From: Meghimatium bilineatum
Taxonomy: Eukaryota > Mollusca > Gastropoda > Stylommatophora > Philomycidae
Assembly: GCA_034231615.1 (NCBI GenBank)
Contig: CM067307.1
Location: 4,231,647-4,295,646, forward strand
Reading direction: 5' to 3'
Length of the DNA stretch: 64,000 nucleotides
How positions within the stretch are numbered: position 1 is the stretch's first letter; every line of letters begins with the position of its first letter. Of the stretch, positions 27,501 to 31,520 are shown piece by piece. Both the position numbers and the translations under genes were made by a program. The notes under the pieces were generated by a model. That model ran no database searches and was not told the DNA's origin. It was given only the letters and a program-made list of their open reading frames with translations.

Positions 27501-30224
27501 TCCAGACTTGAGGGGTTCCATGGATGACCTGAAGCGAATCACACAATTCATTGAAGCTATTGGCGCTGTAACCTGATATCTGACTGAAGAACGATGAAGA
27601 AGAAGTAAACAACTCCACACAGCCATAGAGTTTACCCACAAGATTTATCTGGCAGTGTAGACATCAAGTGTATAAACGAAAGGTTAGGTTTTGTTCTTTA
27701 CTGGTAAACATTAAAACAATGAATGGTTAAATGTTTCTTTCCCTCTCACAGGCACTTCGATAAAGATAAGAGCGGTAAATTGGACCACCAGGAGTTCAAA
27801 TCTTGCCTGAGAGCCCTTGGCTATGACCTACCAATGGTAGAAGAAGGACAAGTTGACCCAGAGTTCCAGGCTATTTTAGACATTGTAGATCCAAACAGGT
27901 ATGTTATGAGTGCTCTATATGTTCTATATGTCTGTGTGTGAAAATTACATTGTCAAAAGAGTAAGACATCTTGAGTATAAAGAACGTTGATTTTTTTTCC
28001 TCTTGGCTACCATTGAATTGCCATGGAAATGACATTACAGAACATTTCATGATGTGTGTCACTAGGGTTGAAAGTGGAAGTAAATAATAGTAACACTGAT
28101 GTTCTATGAGTTGAGTATCATAAGCAATAGTTAAGGAGGGGTTGACTTTCCATCCCATAAAATGTTGGTGTAATCTAAATTGCTAAACTGGGGTCAGATT
28201 ACTGAGTCTAAAAATTCAGATATAACAAACTACAACACATTCTATTATTTGGAATACATTCTGCTACTCACCAGGGCAATTTTAGAATAAACATAAAAAG
28301 GAACACTGTAATACAGTATATATGAACATACAGGACATCTCCATGGGAGTGAAAACATTGTCCCTTTAGAGCTTTCTTTGAAGGTAAACAAAATGAGTCA
28401 CATATTTTCCATGCTAGCGTTTCCTGCTAGCAACTTATGCAGCACGTGAACGAGCATTGTCATGTAACACAATGACACCTCACGACAGTATGCTTTCTTA
28501 TTGTTGATGGCTGTATGCAGATTGTCTAGTGTTGTTGATGGCTGTATGCAGATTGTCTAGTGTTGTTGATGGCTGTATGCAGATTGTCTAGTGTTGTTGA
28601 TGGCTGTATGCAGATTGCCTAGTGTTGTTGATGGCTGTATGCAGATTGCCTAGTGTTGTTGATGGCTGTATGCAGATTGCCTAGTCTGTTGTTAGCATAG
28701 AGGTTTACACTAGGCTCTTTACATTTCACCAACAAGAGTCCTTCTTTGGTTAAAAAAAAAAAAAAAATAGAAGGCAGTGTGAATAACACTTTCTGTAGAA
28801 ATATGTGATGTACTTTTTTTGCTCTTTGGTAGACCCAGGATGTTTCCATTGCTCAATGTGGTGACACAATTATTTGTCACCTGGCATTACTTGCAACAGA
28901 AATACATCACCCATGGCATGTTAACGGTGCAAATGGTTCAAACTCTACCATATTCATTATTCATATAGTAGTCAGTCAATAACCATGGTATCCACTGAAC
29001 TTCCTCCTAACCATCATTTGAGCTGTCCCCAGTGACACAGAGTATTCATCAGCTAATGAATGCATACTTCGGTGACTGTCAGCCCATGTTTCTGCATCCA
29101 TCATGATGGTGGCTTCTGTCACAACAACCTGGCTGTGAAGGTTGTTCACTACCTGTATAACCTTTTCCGGAACATTCTTGCCCAATCCGCCACTACTGTC
29201 TTTGACAAATTTTCCTCAAATCACACAGCACTCACTGTAACAATGTGCCATAGTTATTCTGTTATCATTCTGGCTCTGTAGAATGTCAGCTGTCCCACGA
29301 TCTCATCACAACAGTGACATTTTGAGTTCTCTTTGAGCTTGACTTAGTCTATGCACAGTCTTACTCAGATGTTGGTTGGTCTGGCTAGGCTTAGTTTGTC
29401 AGACACTGGTAGCATTCTTCAGTCCTATATCCATGACAGGGCTGGTCTTGTTGGGGTATTTATACATAAACAAGAAAGTATGAAATAGAATTCCATGTAA
29501 TTGAGATTCTCTGAAACAAGAAATTTCAATAGATAGCATTAATGTTATGTTCTATTCTCCATTGTATTCAACAGGGATGGCTTTGTATCACTTCAAGAAT
29601 ATATGGCTTTCATGATCAGCCGTGAGACAGAGAATGTACAATCCAGCTCAGAGGTTGAACAAGCATTCCGAGCTCTCACATCTGGAGAAAAACCGTATAT
29701 CACTGCACAGGAACTGTATGCTGTAAGTTTGCTTGTGTTTTATCAGCTCTCATACTTGTGTGTTTTATCAGCTCTCATACTTGTGTGTTTTATCAGCTCT
29801 CATACTTGTGTGTTTTATCAGCTCTCATACTTGTGTGTTTTATCAGCTCTCATACTTGTGTGTTTTATCAGCTCTCATACGTGTGTGTTTTATCAGCTCT
29901 CATACTTGTGTTTTATCAGCTTTCATACTTGTGTGTTTTCTCATGCCTCACATATCTTATATGTTCTCACATTTCGGTTTTGCCATGGATTTAGTGTACA
30001 AATATTGACAACTGTCTTATATAGTGTACAAACATTGACAACTTTGTTATTGATACGTCATATAACCTTTGACATTTTCTTTTTTATGTGCTCCACAGAA
30101 TCTTACCAAAGAACAGGCAGATTATTGTATAAACAGAATGAAACCGTACGTGGACAAAACAGGCAAACCTATACCAGATTCATACGACTACGTTGGCTTC
30201 ACTCATCAGTTGTTTGTGAACTAG
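354..30224 (+). CDS. Alpha-spectrin (non-erythroid type), 3' part, 19 exons
   Basis: Alpha-spectrin pairs with beta-spectrin to form the tetramers of the submembrane actin-spectrin skeleton. The 19 exons join in one frame: 354-538, 3009-3113, 3835-3944, 5844-5942, 7984-8104, 10935-11056, 12433-12565, 14871-14969, 15788-15947, 16667-16743, 17607-17933, 18975-19154, 20722-20834, 22609-22663, 23675-23769, 24517-24672, 27752-27898, 29575-29722 and 30099-30224. They give about 851 residues with no gap against the family as I know it. The order is six to seven triple-helical spectrin repeats, then EF-hand loops [12 protein letters not shown] and [12 protein letters not shown] with all ligand positions kept, then a degenerate EF pair ending QLFVN and a stop. 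Highly conserved blocks such as [17 protein letters not shown] and [15 protein letters not shown] make the call secure. It is orthologous to SPTAN1 of vertebrates and alpha-Spec of flies. The N-terminal repeats and SH3 domain are upstream of the window. Introns are 0.2-3.1 kb and full of repeats. Confidence 0.97.
683..905 (-). mobile_element. LINE 3' end with (TTGA)n tail
   Basis: Read on the minus strand, relics of the reverse transcriptase C-terminus (745-905) lead to an IAYAT...T-stop end, then a tail of TTGA units at 683-702. The copy at 4775-5717 ends the same way. RTE-type LINEs typically finish in short tandem repeats. Confidence 0.7.
950..1158. other. Unclassified repeat-like sequence
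   Basis: It contains a GAATGGCTCAGCC motif resembling the end of the RNase H relic at 9085, suggesting an old LINE tail. No coding frame can be supported. Confidence 0.25.
1159..1578. repeat. 46-bp minisatellite, about 9 copies
   Basis: Unit GCTTGCTACAAAAGCAGAGA followed by AAGGATGATAGATAAGTAGA ATAGAA. Copies differ by one or two bases. It lies in the spectrin intron after window exon 1. Confidence 0.95.
1579..2694. other. Intron sequence, mostly unrecognised
   Basis: No gene. A CATCATCATCATC tract at about 1898 followed by a CCTGCTCCCTG-rich stretch resembles a minus-strand LINE tail. The rest holds nothing I recognise. Confidence 0.4.
2695..2910 (-). repeat. Dispersed repeat 'family A', minus copy
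   Basis: On the minus strand it has the family blocks in order: CATGCATATCACAAGAGGTG, GGATGGAGTTG, TGAAGTTGGATGTGTCAGAC and CTGCAGGAGTTTGAGGATGA. The same series occurs at 23935, 28045, 34235 and 34965. It is non-coding. Confidence 0.8.
3009..3113 (+). CDS. Alpha-spectrin exon 2 of window
   Basis: 105 bases, phase 0 at both ends, acceptor TTCAATTAG, donor GAG|GTGAGT. It encodes [20 protein letters not shown] and continues to DIAAHE, the A-B helix region of a spectrin repeat with the typical SEDYGKDL signature. Confidence 0.96.
3240..3390. repeat. 15-bp irregular tandem repeat
   Basis: About ten degenerate copies of AGAGTAGATGTCACA. It lies in the spectrin intron after window exon 2. Confidence 0.85.
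3425..3765. repeat. 43-bp minisatellite, about 8 copies
   Basis: Unit GCTAGAACTAATGCCACCCT followed by TAGATGACATAGCCACACTC ATT. It follows directly on the 15-bp array and ends 70 bases before the next spectrin exon. Confidence 0.93.
3835..3944 (+). CDS. Alpha-spectrin exon 3 of window
   Basis: Acceptor TTACTTCTAG, donor GAGAA|GTAAGAT, ending with two bases of a Lys codon. It encodes [17 protein letters not shown] ... TINERYE plus a split Lys. The donor sequence is the apparent seed of the minisatellite that follows at once. Confidence 0.95.
3946..4770. repeat. 30-bp minisatellite built on a splice-donor sequence
   Basis: About 27 copies of a 29-30 bp unit containing GAAGTAAGATTTATGTAGCA TTACTGT. 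It begins at the donor of spectrin exon 3 (GAGAA|GTAAGATTTC), and each unit repeats AAGTAAGAT. Unit length divisible by three leaves a spurious minus-strand frame open. A remnant at 5722-5785 lies beyond a LINE insertion. Confidence 0.95.
4775..5717 (+). mobile_element. RTE-like LINE, 5'-truncated, decayed
   Basis: It carries reverse transcriptase motifs [12 protein letters not shown] (about 4810-4850) and [20 protein letters not shown] (4941-5000), with DD changed to ED. Then follow LSLNKKKTE and a degraded thumb with stops. It ends at a [10 protein letters not shown]-stop with a short TTGA tail at 5707. Multiple stops show it is dead. It sits inside the 30-bp minisatellite. Confidence 0.88.
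5722..5785. repeat. Remnant of the 30-bp minisatellite beyond the LINE
   Basis: GAAGTAAGATTTTAGAGC and GTGAGAAAGCAAGGTTTATA are diverged units of the 3946-4770 array, separated from it by the LINE. Confidence 0.75.
5844..5942 (+). CDS. Alpha-spectrin exon 4 of window
   Basis: Acceptor TATGTGTCTAG, donor ATCAA|GTAGGT. It completes the split Lys and encodes [20 protein letters not shown] through DIDDEEAWI, the C helix of one repeat running into the A helix of the next. Confidence 0.95.
6189..6488 (+). mobile_element. tRNA-derived SINE with 11-bp target-site duplication
   Basis: An A-box-like stretch GCACAGTGGTTAGCGCACTG and a decayed B-box-like GGGTTAATTCCC lie about 35 bases apart, as in tRNA-headed SINEs. 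A body follows with GGGTTGACCCAGCCTTAAAT and an ATTAATAAATGCTATGGGTT end. TACTCAGGTTA flanks the body at 6189-6199 and 6478-6488, consistent with a target-site duplication. No anticodon arm supports a real tRNA gene. Confidence 0.8.
6489..7300. other. Intron sequence with an unclassified dispersed repeat
   Basis: AATACCACTCATAGTTCATA ACTTTGTAGCTTCAAG (from about 6540) recurs inverted at 14236-14277, and GCAGAGTACATATGGGGAAA (about 6952) recurs at about 14305. A 13-base G-run lies near 7137. No coding sequence was recognised. Confidence 0.45.
7310..7670. repeat. Two partial family A copies in inverted orientation
   Basis: The plus copy (7340-7440) has AATAAAACGGTGACACATTT and ACATTCTGCTGGAAATCTAG. 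The minus copy (7540-7665) has the complement, CTAGATTTCCAGCAGGATGC, and CGTTTTATTAGCGACAATGG. The pair could form a foldback of about 330 bases. Confidence 0.65.
7984..8104 (+). CDS. Alpha-spectrin exon 5 of window
   Basis: Acceptor TTTGTAATAG, donor CAG|GTCAGT. It encodes [20 protein letters not shown] then [20 protein letters not shown], one of the most conserved stretches of alpha-spectrin. A second AG two bases into the exon is ruled out by frame. Confidence 0.96.
8325..8465 (-). repeat. Partial family A copy, minus orientation
   Basis: It shares TTTCAAACTCCCGCTGAAT, CTAGATTTCCAGCAGGA and GGTCTGACACATCCGTCTTC with the other copies. Confidence 0.65.
8640..9160 (+). mobile_element. LINE relic: RNase H end and CxC-type C-terminus
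   Basis: A broken frame reads [16 protein letters not shown] (compare [15 protein letters not shown] at 27119). Then [20 protein letters not shown] and CTCGTD ... VELSLLC follow. These are the RNase H C-terminus and cysteine-rich end of RNase H-bearing LINEs. Stops and shifts show decay. Confidence 0.75.
9300..9390. repeat. Short direct duplication
   Basis: AACTATGCAACTTATGAATA GCATAT occurs twice about 45 bases apart. A related GTGAATAGCATATTACTGCC occurs at about 10787, so the material between may be nested insertions. Confidence 0.6.
9600..9790 (+). mobile_element. LINE 3' end encoding a C2H2-like finger
   Basis: The frame reads [18 protein letters not shown], stop, then a 3' UTR ending GGTCATCATCAC. 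A closely related copy is at 34695-34880. A CxxC...GLxSHLRTH end followed by an ATC-rich tail is seen in several animal LINE families. Confidence 0.75.
10085..10670 (+). mobile_element. Mariner-like transposase relic, C-terminal part
   Basis: [20 protein letters not shown] then [12 protein letters not shown] corresponds to the 'DNARPH ... HPxYSPDLAPSD' region of mariner transposases. After stops and a frameshift, [20 protein letters not shown] continues to YLNAYSDFF-stop at about 10660. Inactive. A sister relic on the minus strand is at 28380-29300. Confidence 0.75.
10935..11056 (+). CDS. Alpha-spectrin exon 6 of window
   Basis: Acceptor TGCTTTTGCAG, donor CG|GTAAGT. It encodes [20 protein letters not shown] through [10 protein letters not shown] plus a split Arg. 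The upstream intron carries a SINE, LINE and mariner relics. Confidence 0.95.
11110..12240 (-). mobile_element. LINE reverse transcriptase fragment, minus strand
   Basis: The best frame (11758-11510) reads [20 protein letters not shown], then [16 protein letters not shown] and [10 protein letters not shown]. This is the C-terminal end of an RTE-like LINE ORF. Degraded upstream sequence extends to about 12240 and downstream sequence to 11110. A related plus copy is at 25441-25860. Confidence 0.8.
12433..12565 (+). CDS. Alpha-spectrin exon 7 of window
   Basis: Acceptor ATCTATACACAG, donor CAG|GTAATG. It encodes [20 protein letters not shown] then [11 protein letters not shown] ... MAAVQ. The reading frame joins exon 6 through an Arg codon split CG|A. 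Confidence 0.95.
12566..14870. other. Long intron, little recognised
   Basis: AT-rich. Short sequences at 14236-14340 match 6540 (inverted) and 6952 (direct), so they belong to a dispersed repeat. The remainder shows no gene, strong repeat or RNA structure that I can support. Confidence 0.5.
14871..14969 (+). CDS. Alpha-spectrin exon 8 of window
   Basis: 99 bases, phase 0 at both ends, acceptor TTCTGATCAG, donor GAG|GTAAGT. It encodes [20 protein letters not shown] and ends TLIQE. The 3' end of this exon plus its donor is tandemly copied three more times in the intron (see the 43-bp repeat). Confidence 0.95.
14957..15125. repeat. 43-bp tandem duplication of an exon-intron junction, 4 copies
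   Basis: ATTCAAGAG|GTAAGTTCATA, the last codons of spectrin exon 8 and its donor, recurs with a spacing of exactly 43 bases. Donor GT dinucleotides lie at 14970, 15013, 15056 and 15099. The copies are nearly identical, so the duplication is recent. Confidence 0.95.
15150..15285 (+). repeat. Partial family A copy, plus orientation
   Basis: CTGGGCCCAAAAAGGGAACA AAGAACAGTAACACTGGCAT and CATAGGAGGGGACTAAGG match the 5' part of the family. Confidence 0.6.
15324..15480. repeat. 52-bp tandem repeat, 3 copies
   Basis: Unit starts TACTATGACATAGCACACAA at 15324, 15376 and 15428. The copies are nearly identical. Confidence 0.93.
15535..15725. repeat. 35-bp minisatellite, about 5 copies
   Basis: Unit CATACTTTAAGTTGACCATT GCCTTTACTGTCCAC. 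It ends about 60 bases before spectrin exon 9. Confidence 0.93.
15788..15947 (+). CDS. Alpha-spectrin exon 9 of window
   Basis: Acceptor TTCTATGCCTTCAG, donor ATTG|GTAAGA. It encodes [20 protein letters not shown], then [19 protein letters not shown] and TDVVDSWI. It ends with the first base of an Ala codon. Confidence 0.96.
16667..16743 (+). CDS. Alpha-spectrin exon 10 of window
   Basis: Acceptor TTTTCAACAG, donor CAA|GTAATT. It is a short 77-base exon encoding [20 protein letters not shown] then FLTKQ. Confidence 0.95.
16975..17340 (-). mobile_element. LINE 3' fragment, minus strand
   Basis: It is homologous along its length to 46129-46480. Shared blocks are ACACAGAGTCCT, CAGCAATTTC, TTGATGTTGTCTG, CCTCTGCTTCTTCC and ACAAGGAATCATGTC. 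Read on the minus strand it resembles the charged C-terminal end of a LINE ORF. No frame is intact. Confidence 0.65.
17607..17933 (+). CDS. Alpha-spectrin exon 11 of window
   Basis: The longest exon (327 bases, 109 codons), phase 0 at both ends, acceptor GAATTTCAG, donor AAG|GTTGGT (weak). It encodes the end of one spectrin repeat and the first part of the last one, including [20 protein letters not shown], which is almost invariant in animals. Confidence 0.97.
18075..18430 (-). mobile_element. LINE reverse transcriptase C-terminus, minus strand
   Basis: On the minus strand it reads [11 protein letters not shown], then [20 protein letters not shown]. This matches the elements at 35740-36600 and 59330-61570 ([15 protein letters not shown] ... 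[10 protein letters not shown]). Confidence 0.75.
18604..18876. repeat. 22-bp minisatellite, about 12 copies
   Basis: Unit TTTGATGAGATTGTGTATTG AG, with near-perfect copies, about 100 bases upstream of spectrin exon 12. Confidence 0.97.
18975..19154 (+). CDS. Alpha-spectrin exon 12 of window
   Basis: 180 bases, phase 0 at both ends, acceptor GCAATAG, donor AAA|GTAAGT. It encodes [20 protein letters not shown], then [20 protein letters not shown] and LQKIIK, the linker and helix of the final repeat. Confidence 0.97.
19155..20721. other. Intron with two repeat traces
   Basis: CTTGATAAAGGTTTTTTGAT TGAAACATTG at about 19268 belongs to the motif family discussed under the inverted-repeat element. 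At 20395-20570 a minus family A-like stretch (CAGGCATGTGGTACGAGGTG on the minus strand) can be seen. Otherwise nothing was recognised. Confidence 0.45.
20722..20834 (+). CDS. Alpha-spectrin exon 13 of window
   Basis: Acceptor TGTTTTATCAG, donor CCAG|GTAAGA. It encodes [20 protein letters not shown] then [16 protein letters not shown] plus a split Arg. Confidence 0.95.
21285..21640. mobile_element. Element with about 68-bp inverted terminal repeats
   Basis: The left arm runs TTAAATGTCAGTTTTATAAA ... CAACGTTTCGACCACCAGGC CTTTGTCACGG (to 21352). The right arm (from about 21568) is its reverse complement: CCGTGACAAAGGCCTGGTGG TCAAAATGTTG ... GTAAAACTGATATTTAAC. About 215 bases lie between. The arms resemble inverted terminal repeats of Penelope-like elements or a MITE. 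Confidence 0.7.
21641..22608. other. Intron, nothing certain
   Basis: TATCGTCGAAATTGGTCAG occurs twice (about 22272 and 22318). The pyrimidine-rich strand from 22400 lacks a coding signal. No gene was recognised. Confidence 0.4.
22609..22663 (+). CDS. Alpha-spectrin exon 14 of window (55-base exon)
   Basis: Acceptor GTCTGTCTACAG, donor AAG|GTATGA. It encodes [18 protein letters not shown]. It lacks the few extra residues vertebrate alpha-II spectrin has before the SGTLE block, which is a clade difference rather than a defect. Confidence 0.94.
22664..23674. other. Intron with a LINE-tail-like stretch
   Basis: Bases 23490-23640 (GGTACACTCTGCTAGACTTG TCCATCTCGTGATGTTTCTC) recur at 24780-24850 (GGTGCACTCTGCCATATTTG ... 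CCATCTCGTGATTTTTCTC), so both are dispersed repeats, perhaps minus-strand LINE ends. The rest was not recognised. Confidence 0.4.
23675..23769 (+). CDS. Alpha-spectrin exon 15 of window
   Basis: Acceptor GTGAACACAG, donor AACAG|GTAACA. It encodes [20 protein letters not shown] then [11 protein letters not shown] plus a split Arg. Confidence 0.95.
23935..24205 (+). repeat. Dispersed repeat 'family A', near full length
   Basis: It contains AAAGAATAGTAATACTGTTT, CCATGCATGTTGTAAGAGGT, GACTGTTCCATCCCATGTGG, TGAAATGTGCAGGTATCACA and TGCAGGAGTTTAAGAATGA, in the same order as at 34965. Confidence 0.85.
24517..24672 (+). CDS. Alpha-spectrin exon 16 of window
   Basis: Acceptor CATATTTATAG, donor TTCAA|GTAAGC. 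It encodes [20 protein letters not shown], then [19 protein letters not shown] and EFSMMF. This is the helix that leads into the EF-hand domain. Confidence 0.96.
24740..25095 (-). mobile_element. LINE fragments, minus strand
   Basis: Bases 24950-25095 align with window positions 1-140 (TTTAATAATTC, CAGAACCTCTGTGTT, GTTCTCCCTATTC, AAGGCAT ... TGTCTTCTA). Bases 24740-24900 match the tail-like stretch at 23490. No open frame. Confidence 0.65.
25441..25860 (+). mobile_element. LINE reverse transcriptase C-terminus
   Basis: An open stretch reads [20 protein letters not shown] then [20 protein letters not shown]. Related to the minus-strand element at 11110-12240. Past a stop the sequence continues as RRQWIRHL. 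Truncated and inactive. Confidence 0.8.
25865..26325. repeat. 22/28-bp minisatellite, about 17 copies
   Basis: Units of TGATACATTTAGAGAAGAAT ATGTCACA and a shorter form lacking AAGAAT, interleaved as higher-order pairs. Many units carry CACGTGATA. Confidence 0.95.
26326..26599. other. Intron spacer
   Basis: AT-rich; no feature recognised. Confidence 0.4.
26600..26760 (+). mobile_element. LINE C-terminal tail fragment
   Basis: It reads [20 protein letters not shown], the cysteine/histidine end of an RNase H-bearing LINE. It lies upstream of, and separate from, the RNase H domain of the next element, so two fragments are joined here. Confidence 0.7.
26761..27660 (+). mobile_element. LINE RNase H domain, open over about 270 codons
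   Basis: The frame is open from about 26761 to a stop at 27574-27576. It has the RNase H acidic residues: YTDGSG (about 26791), AEMETIIEA (about 26911), FLTDAKSVL (about 26988) and the late Asp in [15 protein letters not shown] (about 27119). It continues [20 protein letters not shown] then [20 protein letters not shown], the Cys/His C-terminus of I/Nimb-like LINEs. The element is truncated 5' and lies in a spectrin intron on the sense strand. Confidence 0.88.
27752..27898 (+). CDS. Alpha-spectrin exon 17 of window, first EF-hand
   Basis: Acceptor CCCTCTCACAG, donor AACAG|GTATGT. Bases 27759-27794 encode a full calcium-binding loop [12 protein letters not shown]. The exon ends inside the second loop (DPNR|), so the second EF-hand is split by an intron. 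A LINE inserted in the upstream intron ends about 90 bases before this exon. Confidence 0.97.
28045..28290 (+). repeat. Dispersed repeat 'family A', plus copy
   Basis: TGAAAGTGGAAGTAAATAAT AGTAACACTG, TTCCATCCCATAA, ACTGGGGTCAGATTACTGAG and ACATTCTGCTACTCACCAGG follow the family order, more diverged than the 23935 and 34965 copies. Confidence 0.65.
28380..29300 (-). mobile_element. Mariner-like transposase relic, minus strand
   Basis: On the minus strand the N-terminal part (29185-28979) reads [25 protein letters not shown], like the helix-turn-helix of mariner transposases. At about 28500-28435 [14 protein letters not shown] is the second catalytic-Asp region. The middle is missing and a 31-bp array (28502-28690) sits there. 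Inactive. Confidence 0.7.
28502..28690. repeat. 31-bp minisatellite, about 6 copies
   Basis: Unit TTGTTGATGGCTGTATGCAG ATTGTCTAGTG. It lies within the mariner relic. Confidence 0.95.
29575..29722 (+). CDS. Alpha-spectrin exon 18 of window, second EF-hand
   Basis: Acceptor ATTCAACAG, donor GCT|GTAAGT. It completes the second loop (DGFVSLQE) and continues [20 protein letters not shown] to AQELYA. The long frame that runs on past 29722 reads into a minisatellite and is not coding. Confidence 0.96.
29728..29940. repeat. 25-bp minisatellite with acceptor-like units, about 8 copies
   Basis: Unit TTTTATCAGCTCTCATACTT GTGTG. It starts within ten bases of the spectrin exon 18 donor. Each unit has a TTTTATCAG acceptor-like sequence. 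The 25-base period keeps spurious frames open in all three phases. Confidence 0.95.
30099..30224 (+). CDS. Alpha-spectrin last coding exon with stop
   Basis: Acceptor TGCTCCACAG. It encodes [20 protein letters not shown], then [16 protein letters not shown] and a TAG stop at 30222-30224. Alpha-spectrins end in this way, with a non-calcium-binding EF pair. Confidence 0.97.
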   Translation, partial: NLTKEQADYCINRMKPYVDKTGKPIPDSYDYVGFTHQLFVN

Positions 30225-30830
30225 ATTAACAACATAATGAGCTGGCCATAGTGTTCATACTGCGACACGAGTTCTGTTTTATGACAATGTTTTTCATTGT
30301 TCTATTTCCAAATAGAAATGTTCAATCTTATATCAAATATTAACAGAAGCTTCCATACTTGTGGTGTTTTTTGTCTTTATGCTCTAGCTCATGATAGTGT
30401 TGTCTCTTGTGGGTAGAAATCTGCCCTGAAAATATTTCTTTGATGTTAGTTTAATCTGTTTGTTAATCATTTGATATGTAATCTAGAATTGTATTTATTC
30501 AGTAGAGTACGTAATGAAAGTTTCACAAGATTCACTTTTTTGTAATTGTTTCTCCATACTTGTGTTCAGTATCTTTCAACAGAGTGTCCTGCTGGCAGAA
30601 GAAAGTATTGCTCAAAGTACATCACTTAAGCCATTAAAAATTGATTTGGCTTGAGTCTTGCTTACATCCATCTAATTCCCCAATCCCTTGCTAATGTCCA
30701 TCCTTGTAATTCCCCAATCCCTTGCTAATGTCCATCCTTGTAATTCCCCAATCCCTTGCTAATTCCTTTCTTCTAGGAATATTACAAGCTGAATTGAAGC
30801 TGCTGTATAATAAAACAAACTGTAGGCTGC
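30225..30830 (+). other. Probable 3' UTR of alpha-spectrin
   Basis: Non-coding sequence after the spectrin stop. An ATTAAA lies at 30633-30638 and a canonical AATAAA at 30809-30814, the best polyadenylation candidate. A 34-bp tandem repeat (30660-30772) falls inside the inferred UTR. The true end is not provable from sequence. Confidence 0.5.
30660..30772. repeat. 34-bp tandem repeat, 3 copies, in inferred spectrin 3' UTR
   Basis: Units share TTCCCCAATCCCTTGCTAAT and CCATCCTTG. The copies are almost identical, with the last truncated. Confidence 0.85.
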
Positions 30831-31384
30831 TGATGTAAAACTGCTCTTGCTTGAAGAACTGGCATCCTTGCAGAGAATCAGCATCATTTGCTAGTATGTA
30901 CACCAGAATCATTATTAAGGTGGCAACACAAGTCCATCCATAAGGGTTGCAGCAGATACCCCACTTATTAGGGTAGCAACAGAGTCCCCCCCCCCATATT
31001 AGGGTAACAACAGAAGCCCACCATTTACCATCCTTTGTACAGTGTTCCATTTTTGATTAATTACCCACAATTTGTATCCTCCAATTAATCTGTCTTACAC
31101 ACTTTCACGTCCAACTCAGGTGTCCATCAGTAGGATATTTTCACTAGAGTCTCGGCTTCCATGCAGCTTATTTGGATTTTTGCTACAAAAATTACTCGCT
31201 TATGCTGGATCCATCTCTTAACACTTTCGATATTTCTGTACCTTTCTTCAAGACAGCTGGAACATATATCTAGCCACTACATAACGATTAAGGGAGTTTG
31301 GGGGTCTGCATATTGCGGTGGCAGTAAGCGCTGGATCTACACAACAGTGGATGGTTTGAAACTTATCAGTACTGTATATCTTTA

Positions 31385-31520
31385 AGTGGGCATTCTCAAA
31401 CTCCAGTTGAATCTCTCTTGTAGCAGGACACTGACCCTACTAGACTTCCCGCAGGAGAAGGTTGTTTAGATAACAAAGCTGCATTGTCTTGCAGTGTTAT
31501 TTCTGTCAAAGGCCGGACTT
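31385..31520 (-). repeat. Partial family A copy, minus orientation
   Basis: GCATTCTCAAACTCCAGTTG AATCTC and ACTAGACTTCCCGCAGGAGA match the minus copies at 8325 and 7540. Confidence 0.55.

Noticed and set aside
29603-30229. 208-codon frame continuing from spectrin exon 18
   Set aside because: It runs through the GTAAGT donor into the 25-bp array. The true frame resumes at 30099 and ends QLFVN.
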